Origin: Seiridium cupressi
Lineage: Eukaryota > Ascomycota > Sordariomycetes > Amphisphaeriales > Sporocadaceae
Assembly (NCBI GenBank): GCA_036674765.1
Contig: JARVKI010000045.1
Coordinates: 274,052 to 338,051 of the forward strand
DNA: 64,000 nucleotides
Direction of reading: 5' to 3'
The stretch's first letter is position 1. Every line of letters begins with the position of its first letter. Both the position numbers and the translations under genes were made by a program. Positions 1 to 11,061 of the stretch are shown here, one piece after another. The notes beneath the pieces were generated by a model. That model saw only the letters and a program-made list of their open reading frames with translations. It ran no database searches and had not been told where the DNA came from.

Positions 1-720
1 TACAGGCGTCATATACTCTGTCAACTACAGCATTATGGCGACAATCTCTTCTTCTTTTGCAAATGTATACCCCTGGCTATCGGAAACATTGCTGGGGATC
101 TGCTACCTTCCGACCGGTCTTGGAATGATTGTGGGCACTCAAGTGACAGGAAGATTATTAGACTGGGAGTACGCCAAGATCAAGAAGATCCACGTCGATG
201 GTCCTTTCCCCAAAGAATACGCCCGCTTGAGAACCATGCCATTTCATTTGATCATCTTTGTGGCAACAGTCATTGGGTGGGGCCTGGCTCTGGGTAAAGC
301 AGCGCATGTTGCTGTGCCTCTTGTTCTCTCCGTCATTCGTAGGTATACAAATCAACTGTGTAAAGATTTCGAGCTGACAATCTATAGTTGGCTGGTGCGG
401 GATGGCTATACTCAACACCACCATGACGCTCATGATTGATATCTTACAATCTCGCAGCTCAGGTGCTACGGCATGCGTAAGTATTGCCTTCCTACCAAGC
501 CCGTAGCCTACAGCTTACAGTAACACAGACGAATCTTGTGAGATGCTCGCTTGGTGCGATTGTGGTAGCTACGACAGATCGTATGATCAACAGCTTAGGA
601 TATATCTGGACTTATGTACTGCTGGCGGGGATCTGTGCCTGCATGTTGCCAGTCATGTATATTCAGATGAGAGTTGGACCCAAGTGGAGGCTTGAAAGAG
701 ATGAACTTGAAATGCAATAA
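1..720 (+). CDS. MFS transporter, DHA1/QDR-like, 3' part only
   Basis: This is the C-terminal part of a plasma-membrane major facilitator, probably a drug:H+ antiporter of the fungal QDR type. It runs off the left edge, so the start is not visible. Reading begins at base 2. Two introns are needed: 339-387 (49 bp) and 477-528 (52 bp). With them removed the peptide passes through GWCGMAILNTTMTLMID, then SSGATACTNLVRCSLGA, and ends in a helix and a basic tail at VGPKWRLERDELEMQ. The TACxNLVRC segment and a final WRWGPKWR-like end are characteristic of this MFS group. The exported substrate cannot be told from this fragment. Family assignment is firm; exact subfamily is inference. Confidence 0.85.
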
Positions 721-1041
721 ATGGTAATGTGCCGCACTTTTACGATGATTTTATGAAAGTCTAGAAAGGATTGTGCTTCCGATATGCTGTAAGATGAGCA
801 AGCTGATAAGCGTTCGTTAAGGCGTTGCCTTAACCCGGTTAGGTAATGTTGCCTAGAGTGCTAATACTGGTTGTCTGTTTAGAGTGTGCCTAGTAACGGG
901 AAAAGCTTGTATGTATGTCACGGTCTGGAGCTGGATTAATCCAGCCACGATACCAGCCACGTCACGTGTGTGGCTTAGCTAGAGCACCCTCACCTATTTA
1001 GATAGATCCTCAAGCTGGAGCCACAGTTCACTCCTGTTCTC
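721..1041. other. intergenic, no gene seen
   Basis: This is the 3' flank of the MFS gene up to the 5' LTR. Base composition is normal and not RIP-mutated, and no ORF or RNA gene was recognised. Confidence 0.6.
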
Positions 1042-1517
1042 TGTTACGAATATAGGTTGAAAGAGAACCGGAACGGAATAAACCCTACTCCGCGAGCACG
1101 GACTAAGATAAGGAAGAACGGACGCGCAGGAAGCAAACATTCCAGACACTAGTACGGTGGAGATAAGGCAAACGATAGGAATTAATTAGAGCTAACGATT
1201 AGAAGTGATTAGTGAGACTTACTAATTAATACTAACCATAATTAGTTCCGCTTATTAAATAAATATAAGTAAATATAATTAATAAAAGAATAAATAAATA
1301 TATATATAATAGATATTTTTATATAGATAATTATTATTTTAATAATTAATTTAAGTATTTATTTACTTATAAATAAGGCTTATTAAGTTTTAACGATTAT
1401 ATTTTTATTTTTTAAAATTTAATATTTTTATTTTATATTATATACCTTATTAATATAAACCTAATATTAATATATTATCCTAAAGTTTATTTTAACGATA
1501 ATATATTCGTTATATTT
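1042..1517 (+). repeat. 5' LTR (alignable part)
   Basis: It begins TGTTACGAATATAGG and aligns with 7916-8391 over 476 bp at equal length. The first ~170 bp keep Cs and Gs that are T and A in the 3' copy. After 1517 the similarity to the 3' LTR stops, so the end of this LTR is not defined. Confidence 0.8.
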
Positions 1518-1852
1518 TAATTATTTTTATTTAAATACGTATTCCGGTTTAGGAATTACTAAATAATATTTTATAAGCGATAATAGCACTTTAAACTCTT
1601 AACGGAAATAACGTTAAAAATCCAACTAGCGGACTTAACGCCTTACGCATAATATATTAAATATAATAATAGCAGTAAGAATTAATAATATAACTAGCTA
1701 ACTTTTAATAGGCTTACGATAACGTTTATAGCGATAATTAACAGTTTATCGAGTAAATCGCGGCTATCCTTATTATAATACTTATTATTTATAAAACTAA
1801 TTATAAAATGTTAGCACCGTAATTTTATAATAATAAAAACGGTAACGTTTAA

Positions 1853-2600
1853 GGATTCCTTACCCAGGTAAAAGTATATTTACGCTTTTATAAAGATAGT
1901 ATTAATAATAATTCTAATAAAATATTATATATTACCGGATTCTTAAAAGATAACGCTTTTAAATGGTTTAAACTAATTATAAAAGATTACTTTAATAATA
2001 ATAAAAATAATAAAGACGAAAAGATTAAAAAAGTTTTTATTAATTATAATAAGTTTAAACAACGCTTTAAAACTACTTTTAATAACTTAAATAAAGTCCG
2101 TATAATAAAAAGGAAGCTTATATAATTTAAATAAAAGAATTTTATAACTAAATATATATTAAAATTTAAGCAGATCGCCTTTAAAACCGAATAAAGCGAT
2201 AACGATGCCTTTATAACGCTTTTTTATATAAGGCTTAAAGAAGGTATTAAAAACGAAGTTATTAAGGAAAATCGATTAAAAAACCTTAATACTTATATTA
2301 AAAAAATTATTAAAATTAATAACCGTTTATATAAAAGATAACTTAAAAAGCGAGGATAATTAAAAGGATTACGGACTAATGCGTAGATACGGTTTTAAAT
2401 TAATATTAGCCGGTTATAATAAAATAATTAATATTGCTTAAAGAATGAATAATGCGGGAAAATATCTTACGGAAGATATAATAAACTTATAAACTTTAAC
2501 GTTATAAAGCGAAAAAACGGTAAATACGATAAAAAATCGGTAATATATTATAATTATAAAAAAATAAGATATTTTGCTAATAAATACTATTTACCTAAAA
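1853..2600 (+). pseudogene. gag relic of the chromovirus
   Basis: Starting at 1853 the frame reads GFLTQVKVYLRFYKD, then ILYITGFLKDNAFKWF, matching the capsid region of fungal Gypsy Gag proteins. At about 2546-2599 a CCHC zinc knuckle survives in mutated form: Cys codons have become TAT (YYNYKK...FANKYYLPK). Stops interrupt the frame throughout, for example in the linker after 2110. Gag would have packaged the element RNA; this copy cannot make it. Confidence 0.75.
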
Positions 2601-3987
2601 AAAAATAACCTTTTAAATTAATTTTAAAAGGACGATAAATTAATTTTATTATAAAAAAATTAGCTAAATATAATAGCTTATTTTAGATAATATATTACGA
2701 TAATTAATATAAGATATATAAGTTAAATAAGGACGGAGTAAGATAATACCTTATAATACCGGCTATTAGGATTATTATAGTAATAAGAAGGAGCCTTGTA
2801 AAACGACGAATTAATGCTTATAAACACTTTACGTATTTTAACGAAAGCGGGGATAAATCCGATTAAAACCAGGTTATTATCCGTTATATAGGATAATAAT
2901 AAAAAGAAAAAGAAAACCTAAATCGAGCCGCCGTGCTAAAATTACGATTAATTAAGGAAAGAACTAATGGAATTCCTATTATAATACGATAATCCGCTAG
3001 GTATTAAAATGACTTTTAAATAATAATTATCCTTAAAAGGTTATTTTATAACGCTTTAAAACTTAAAAACGTTTTAATAAAGGCTGTTATAAAGGATAAA
3101 TTTAAAGACGCTTATACCTTTTATATAATATTTAAGGATAATACCTAATTAAAAACGGGATATTTAAATTATATAAACCTATTATAAATTGGTTATATTA
3201 ACCGGTTATATAACTAATATTTTAGGAAAAAATTAAAATATAGATTTTTTTTTAAAAAACTAGAATTAAACCTTATTAGGATATTATAAAACGGAAGGTA
3301 AGTAAGAGACGTTATTATTATTTATAAAGACCTTCGAGGATACGTAATAATTATTAGCGATTTATAAAAAATACGCGAATACGCTTTAAGGTTGCGAACG
3401 TAGGATTAATATAAAATCAACGAATACCTAATTTACGCTAGCGAAAAGAGCTTAGCTTAAAAATAAATTAAGGAATATAATAAAATAGGACGACTTTTAA
3501 TTAAATTAAAATCCCCTTTACTTAATATTATTATAAGCCAGTGGAAAAAAGAAGACGACCCCGAAAAATTAATCGAGGAAGTATTTAAAGAATAATATAA
3601 CGAAAAAATCGGATTATAAATTTATAAAATTATAAATCGTATTTAAACATAGCGACGAAATAAAGAATTAACGCCCTTTACGCGAATAATATTATAAATC
3701 TTTATAAAATTAAAAATAAAGTAAGAAATTAACGAATAAAAATATAATAAACCTTTAATATATTAAAGCCGGGAAGATTTATACGAAAATTACGCTTTTA
3801 TTTATTAAGAAGTTAAAAATAAGAGAAAGCGACGACGATATAACCGACGTAATAGGCGTTTAAGAAACGATTAAAACCGTATATAATAGGATAGTAACGG
3901 TTAAATATTAAGTCTTTATACGCCACAAAAACGAGCGTATATAACCACTTTATAATTAAAGTACGGATTATAAATCAGGATATTAAG

Positions 3988-6900
3988 GCCTTAATTAATA
4001 TAAAAGCCTAAAGAAATTTTATCTCGTTATAAATTATTAATAAGTTTTAAGTATTATAAAAACGGAAAAAGACGCCTTATTAATTTAAAATTATAAATAA
4101 AAAATTAATAACGTATAATAATAAAATCGTTAATATAAAAACTACGTATATTTAAATTTATATTTAAAATTATAATAAAAAACTTACGTGCGATATTATA
4201 AAGATTATAAATTACGATTTAGTTTTAAGGATACTTTAGTTATAAGCGAGTAATCTTCGAGTAAATTAAAATATAAGCTAGTTTTAATAAAATATATTAA
4301 AAAAAGATTTAGCTTTTAAATAATATTTAATAAAAGGACTTTTAAATAAGTTTAAAATATTTAAATTTTATATTATAATTAAAGATATTAAACCGAAATT
4401 TATATATAAAATATTTAAAAAATATAAAGAATTTAGCGACTTATTTAATGGAAAATTAAATATAAAATTATTAATATATATAAAATTTAATTATAAAATA
4501 TTTTTAAAAAAGGGTATAAAATTATATTTTATACTTATTTACCCGGTATAGTTATAATATAAAAAAATATTTAAAAAATATTTTAACGAGATATTATCGA
4601 AGGGATAGATTAAAGAATCCATTTTACCCGTAGGATATTTAATACTCTTTATATTAAAGAAAAGCAGGGATAAAAAGCTTAATTAAAGGCCTTATATCGA
4701 TTACCGGAAATTTAACGAAATTACGATTAAAAACAAATACCCCTTACTATTAATTAAAAACCTGCGAGATAAATTATATAGTGTTAACTAGTTTACAGCT
4801 TTAAATTTACTTAACGCATATAAATTAATTAAGATTAAAAAAGGTAATAAATAAAAAATAACATTTCGTAATAAATATAAATATTTTAAGTATTTAATTA
4901 TACCTTTTAAATTTATTAACGTATTTGCGAATTTTTAAAATATAATTAATATAATATTATAAGATTTTTTAGATAAATTTATAATAATTTATTTTAATAA
5001 TATATTTATATTTTCGAATATAATTAAAAAATATAAATAATACGTTATAATAATATTTAAAAAATTATAAAAAGTAAACCTTTTAATAAACTTAAAAAAG
5101 AGTAAATTTTATTAATAAAAAGTCACTTTTATAAGATATATAATATCTTTAAAAAAAGTCCGAATAAAGAATTTTAAAATAATAATAATTAAAAAATAAT
5201 TAACGCTTTAAAACGTTACGGATATATAATCCTTTTTAAGGTTAATAAATTATTATAAAATGTTTATCCCTAGCTTCGCAAAAATAGGAAGCCCTTTAAT
5301 AAACCTGATTAAAAAAGACCTATTATTTTAATAAATTTATACCGAATAATAAGCGTTTAAAAAATTTAAAAAAAGGATAATAAAAGAACCTGTTATAGCG
5401 ATAACTAACCTTGATAAAGAATTCGAGGTTAAAATTAACGCGTTAGATTACGCGATTAGCGGCTAATTTAGCTAGCAAAAAAACGACGGGAAATCGCACT
5501 TAATCGCTTATTACTTTAAGAAACTTAACGGGCCGGAGCTTAATTACTAAATCTACGATAAGGAATTAATAATAATTATTAAGGCATTTAAAGAATAAAA
5601 ATATTACCTTAATAAAATAATATATTAAATTAAAGTTTATACCGATTATAAAAACTTAATATCGTTTATTAATAATAAGGAACTTAATAAACGATAAATA
5701 CGATAATTAGAGTTTTTAATAGATTTTAACTTTATTATTATTTATTAAAAGGGATTAAAAAACGGAAGAATTAACGCGTTAAGTTATAAATTAAATTACT
5801 TTTAAAAAGCGCTTAAAAATATATATATTATCCTTACGATTAACGAAGAAAGAAACTTTATATCGATTATAAACTTATATATTATTAATTATATAATTAT
5901 ATAAGAAATATAAATCGAGAAAATTAATAATAAATATTAAAAAACGGAGGTTTTAATATATTAAAGGAAAATATACCTTTTTAAAGAATTTTAAGGAGAA
6001 CTTATTAAAAAGTATTATAAATTACTATTTAACGGATATATAAGAATCTTTAAAATTATTAAAAGGATTTAATAGTAATTTAATTGCGAAAACTTAAAAT
6101 AACGTATTTTTAAAATTATTAAAAATTGCGACCTTTATAATAAAGCTAAAATATCCTAATATAAATTATATAAAAAGTTATAATTAATAGTATTACCCGA
6201 TAAAGCTTAAAAATTAGTCGTTATAAATTTTATTATTAAACTATTATTATTAAAAGAATTAATAACGAACGTAAAATATAATAATATCTTTATTATTACG
6301 GAACGATTTATAAAATACGGATATTTTATCTTATATAAAAAAATAAGCGACGTTACGGAATTCGTTTATATTATTTTTAAAATTATAATTAGCTAATACA
6401 GGCTATTAAACGAATTTATCTCTAATAAAAATAAACTTTTTACGTTAAAATTCTAATAATCCTTTATATTATAATTAAGGATTAAATATAAACTATTTAT
6501 AATATTTTATTTATAAATAAACGGATAAATAAAATAAATAAATTAAATATTTAAATAATATTTATAATATTACGTTAATTATAAATAAAATAATTAAATA
6601 TAATTATTATTAATTACGTAATTTGCTTATAATAACGCGATTAACGAGCTTATTAAAATGTTATTATTTTATGCTAATTTCGGATATAACCCTAATATTA
6701 TTAAAAAACCACTCCACGGCGAATAAGCGCTTAAAGCCATCGAATACGTTAATAAACTCTAAATATTATAATAATCCTTATAATAAAAACTTTTATTCTT
6801 TTAATAACAAATAAAATAATATTATAATAAAAAAAGGATTAAAAGATTAACTTTTACGAAAAAAAATAAAGTTTATTTATTACGTAAGAATATTAAAATA

Positions 6901-7245
6901 AAGCGATTTAGCGATAAATTTAATTTTAAGAAATTTAAACCATTTAAAATCGATAAAATTATTTTAAAAATTAACTTTAAATTATCGTTACTTAAAATAA
7001 TGCGAAATTACCTTATTATATACGTATTTTTATTTAAATTAGTATTTAAAAACGCTAAGGTTAATATAACGTTAAAAACAAAAATTAATTAATAAAAATA
7101 TAAAATAAAAAAGATATTAAAATATTATAAAAAAGGTAAAAGCCTTTAATATCTAATTAAATAAAAAGATTACTTATTTAAAAAGAATATTTAAGAATTT
7201 AAAAAGTATATTAAAGGTTATACCACTTTTAAATAATACTTTTAA
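3988..7245 (+). pseudogene. pol relic: protease, RT, RNase H, integrase, chromodomain
   Basis: The protease site at 3988-4026 reads ALINIKA where DSGA is expected (G to A changes). RT is at about 4435-5080: RPYIDYRKFNEITIKNKYPL near 4687-4760, and the YLDD-type box at 4990-5016 mutated to YFNNIFIFS. RNase H starts near 5421 (FEVKINALDYAISG). Integrase spans about 5990-6740: a CDLYNK remnant of the zinc-binding CxxC at 6122-6146, and a catalytic Asp now read as Asn in VVINFIIKL near 6210. A chromodomain lies at about 7096-7245 (YKIKKILKYYKKGKSL..YLIK.KDYLF). The chromodomain makes this a chromovirus; such domains are known to steer integration to heterochromatin. Confidence 0.85.
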
Positions 7246-7897
7246 AATCTAAAAAGCCGTTTAAAAGGTTAAAAAATAAGCTTATAACGCTTTAATTTAT
7301 AATACCGATAGCTCCGTGCGATTGCGCGATGATCGCAGCTTTTGACTTTATACGTTCTTGCTCCTTAAGCTTATTTAGGGATCGAAGACCTTAACGGACC
7401 AGTTCGGCGCCTTTTATCCGAGCAAGTTTACGCTATTTTCGCAAACGAACTAGCCTTAAAATAGCTTTATTCGTTTATTATTAAAAAGCTAAAAGGTGGC
7501 CTTTAACGGCCTATTTTTCCCGTATTAACCGACGGTATTCTCCCGTAATACGCTTAAAAAAAAAGACCGGGACCTTATTATTATTATAAAAATAATTAAT
7601 ACGAATATACTTTTTATATTTCGCCGAACTTTTTATTATTATATATTTTTAATCGCGACGAAAATAACGAGTATAAAGTATAATTTTAAAACTAAATTCG
7701 TTAAAAGAATTTATAAAAAGATAACGATAAACGGTGGAATAAAGCGATAAAGAATTTTTTTTTTTTTTAGTTTTTTAAATATAACCTAATATAATAAATA
7801 TATATTATAAAAATATAAAAAGAAAGGAAATATATTAAATTAAAGAAACGGATAACGACGATTTATTTATAAGACTTTAGGCTTAAAGGGTTAAATT

Positions 7898-7910
7898 AAA
7901 AGAGAAGAGA
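7898..7910 (+). other. polypurine tract of the chromovirus
   Basis: A 13-base all-purine run (AAAAGAGAAGAGA) ends 5 bases before the 3' LTR begins at 7916. This is the expected position of the plus-strand primer and it supports the LTR boundary. Confidence 0.65.
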
Positions 7911-7915
7911 CTTAA

Positions 7916-8466
7916 TATTACGAATATGGGTTAAAAAAGAACCGGAACGGAATAAATCTTATTTCGCGAGTATAAACTAAAATAAAAAAAAACGGACACG
8001 TAAAAAGTAAATATTCCAGATATTAATACGGTGGAAATAAGGTAAATAATAGGAATTAATTAAAGTTAACGATTAAAAGTAATTAATAAGACTTATTAAT
8101 TAATATTAACTATAATTAGTTCTGTTTATTAAATAAATATAAGTAAATAAGATTAATAAAGGAATAAATAAATATATATATAATAGATATTTTTTATATA
8201 AATAGTTATTATTTTAATAATTAATTTAAGCATTTATTTATTTATAAATAAGGCTTATTAAGCCTTAACGATTATATTCTTATTTTTTAAAATTTAGTAT
8301 TCCTATTTTATATTATATACCTTATTAATATAAACCTAATATTAGTGTATTATCCTAAGGTTTATCCTAACGATAGTATATTCGTTATATTCTCTAGCTT
8401 ATAGTTTTTTCATTAATATACCTATATTATAAGGCCAGCCTGCTAAGCCTCCCCTGGCCCGTAACA
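7916..8466 (+). repeat. 3' LTR
   Basis: It begins TATTACGAATATGGG (TGTTACG in the other copy) and ends CCCGTAACA. TGTTAC at the start and GTAACA at the end form the expected terminal inverted pair. Bases 7916-8391 align with the 5' LTR, while 8392-8466 have no counterpart there. Its 5' half is strongly RIP-mutated and its last ~150 bp are nearly untouched. Confidence 0.75.
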
Positions 8467-8889
8467 ATATATTTTAGTTGTTAACTAATTATAAGGAAAG
8501 GCTTAATAATCATTAACTCTTAGATTTTTTTTGGTAAGATTTACCGAATAAATTAAGTAATATATACGTTAATAAAAATAAAAATAACGGAATCTTATAT
8601 ATAATATTATTTTTACACGAGACTTTAAAAAGGGGCTTAAAAGTTACAAATATATAACGCATAAATTTTGTTACTTTTCCTTAGATATACTCGATTATAT
8701 TATTAAATTTGTAATGCAAATGTACTGATCGATAGAATGTCGAGCACGAGCTCTACCAAAGTGCTCCCGGCGGTATAAGGGTCGACCCGTAGCCATTGTA
8801 TTTATATCACTCCACTTCGGCACATACGGATATTCTATAAAAATTGGAAGATACGCTAATAAAGTTTTTTACTCGCTATCCTTATATGT
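8467..8889. other. AT-rich decayed DNA
   Basis: Composition rises from strongly AT-rich next to the LTR to normal by about 8690. No gene was recognised. Confidence 0.5.
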
Positions 8890-9520
8890 ACGAGTTTAAG
8901 TGCCTTAAGACCACATTCACCTCTAGCACGGAGAAGTTCCCCCGCTCGCTAAGGAGAGTAATAATCAGGTTGAGCTAGCCCTCGGGAATGCTGTTAAAGT
9001 CGTCATCCACATGCCCGAACTCAAGTGTTTCCATAAGAATCTCGGAGATCCCGGTGTTCTATAGAAGCTATCCTTATTAAGATCCTCAACCTATATATCT
9101 GCAGTAGCGGATTAATGTTCCTTCCTTAGCGAGCGAGTTCTATTCCTCTGACATTAAATGTTTGATAAAATCCGGCGGCTCCGGGTTGCCACTCTTTAGT
9201 TCCACGTGAGAGTACACAATATAATCAGGACCGTTAGACATTTTGCCACGATGCTTCGCATAACGCTCATTACTATACCTCCGCTTAATGGTGACACCCG
9301 AATGCCTTGACTGTCGCAATTTTCTCCATTAACAGAAACAGTGACCAAGATGCCACCGTGGTGTCGTGTAAAAGAGCTTGCCAGGGGCTATCCGCTGGCG
9401 CAGCTAACTCCTCGATGTTATATTCATATATGTGATTGGCATCAGCCCAGTACTGCCATCGGTCTCCCGAATTATCACCAACCCGGTTAATTCGACCATG
9501 AATTCTACAGAGTTTGATAC
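8890..9520 (-). pseudogene. relic of an unrecognised protein gene
   Basis: Read on the minus strand this stretch carries protein-like text broken by frame changes and stops. Examples are DSPWQALLHDTTVASWSLF near 9310-9390, a methionine at 9241 followed by VYSHVELKSGNPEPPDF, and then ISEILMETLEFGHVDDDF near 9000-9050. The pieces lie in more than one frame and are separated by TAG, TGA and TAA codons, so no protein can be made. I do not recognise the family. It sits between a RIP-mutated element and another gene fragment of opposite orientation. Confidence 0.4.
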
Positions 9521-10036
9521 AGAGCCATTTACATATTGGTTCTGTGTCGCACCACGTCTCTTGTGACGGACAAGACAGAGACATTTGTTGACTGGGATGT
9601 CCAGATGCCTCCTGTTGTTCTTGGAGCTGGTGGCGGTGTTAGTGTGACAGTAGCTTCTGGGTGGTCGATCAGCAATGCTGTAACTGTTTCAGCCGGCCTC
9701 GATATCAAATTCATCAAGGACAGGCTGGGTGGGACTTTTGGCGTCAACTATTCCCGAACCTGGACATCAACAACATCGCTGCAGTACACAACCTCTATCA
9801 AGGACGGCAGTGCTGGAGTATGGGTTACTCGGCCTTGGACGCACCGCAGATATGGTCGTACATTCAACGGCTGCCCCGGTTCGCTTGTCCAGACTGGAAC
9901 CTGGGTAGCGGATTCCCACGACGATGGGACCTATGACCATGCGAAATGGGTCTCGGGCTTTATCACCGCGTGTGTCAAACCAGCTCCGACTCAGGGAAAG
10001 CTCACTCGCTGCCACGGCGCAGGTTCGTTCATTTGA
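9518..10036 (+). pseudogene. C-terminal exon of an unrecognised, possibly secreted protein
   Basis: The frame is open from 9518 to the TGA at 10034-10036 and gives about 170 residues with no ATG near the beginning. An acceptor-like CTACAG or TACAG lies just upstream, so this looks like a last exon. The peptide is rich in Gly, Ser, Thr and Trp, with SVTVASGWSISNAVTVS, GVNYSRTWTSTTSLQY, VWVTRPWTHRRYGRTF, GCPGSLVQTGTW and CHGAGSFI. Alternating beta-strand-like segments and three Cys suggest an extracellular beta-rich protein. No first exon with a signal peptide was found upstream, where the opposed relic lies. It is therefore probably truncated. No function is assigned. Confidence 0.5.
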
Positions 10037-11061
10037 ATAATCACTGTCGAGCGACCGGGACTTTGGAGATACATCATTGGGTTTCTGATAGTTCTGATAT
10101 TTGACTTTGTGATGCGCCACATAGTAGCAGATGGGTGTAGTTGGGTGATCGTAGCCCCTTCGAGGCGACCACGATAATACAAGGAGAGGGCATTCATGGC
10201 CGTTTGTGTCACTAAAATGATTTTTAATCTGTATCTTGTGTTTTACTGTACACATTGAATAGAAGGTCGTATCACTGTGATTTGATTTAGGGTTTCTATT
10301 GTCTAACTCATGATGTCCCCTGGTTAAGTTAAGGATTCTCTCCGTCGAGCCCTCGGCAGTAGAAGGTCTTGTTTATCAGTATAGACTATATCCTTAGTAA
10401 AGCACCAAACATATGGTAATTTATAGTACTTAAATTCTGACATGAGTAGAAAGATGTGTTCCGGTATTAAGAATTGTTCATATTTCAAAGCCGCTCTGTT
10501 CCGTGGTCGAGCATGGTTCTGGCCTCCCTAGTGTCCACTTCAAAGACCCGGAATTGAATTCTCAACTATGGAGGTCATGTCACCCGCAAACCTCTTGCAA
10601 GAGCCAAACTTGGGACAAAATCAGATATCTCAGTCTAGGACACGGGTCAGAGTTATAAACGTAAGATATACGTGTTTCTTGGACAATCGCTTCTGATCTG
10701 TAAAGTGGATTTCTTCAGCGTAGACTGTTAACTAGGATAGCCAATAAGAACACGAATACGGAATGCTGACTACAAGTTGCTCCACCATTTTTGTGTAAGG
10801 GCCAGCATGATTGGACTTGGTATACATGAATGCAGGATCAGACAGAATTAAGCTACCCACCAAAGCTATCAGATGTTTCGATGTTTCGAAATAGAGGTAG
10901 AAAGGCCTGGCTAGTTGGGGTTGTCTAGGATCCGTTAGTATCTGGCTTTTCTCCTGAAGCTACTGACCTCTTCGTAATTTACTCAACTCTTCCCTCTTGA
11001 TTTATCCTCCAGATCGTAATCCATCTTAAATTGCTCTTAATCACCCGTCATTGAACGCATC
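10037..11061. other. intergenic, no gene seen
   Basis: About 1 kb of normal composition between two gene relics. No coding pattern, repeat or RNA gene was recognised. Confidence 0.6.

Larger units (their letters stand above)
1042..8466 (+). mobile_element. RIP-inactivated Ty3/Gypsy chromovirus (LTR retrotransposon)
   Basis: A gag-pol element lies between two direct repeats, in the order gag, protease, reverse transcriptase, RNase H, integrase, chromodomain, which is the Ty3/Gypsy order. All coding frames are full of TAA and TAG stops. CpA and TpG are nearly absent from the interior while CpG is common, which is the mark of canonical RIP (CpA to TpA on both strands). The outer parts of both LTRs are much less mutated. 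No target-site duplication is visible: the 5' flank ends TTCTC and the 3' flank begins ATATA. The element is dead but classifiable. Confidence 0.9.

Noticed and set aside
6623..6814. Open frame of 63 codons
   Set aside because: It lies inside the mutated integrase region of the chromovirus and in part reads integrase remnants; it is not a separate gene.
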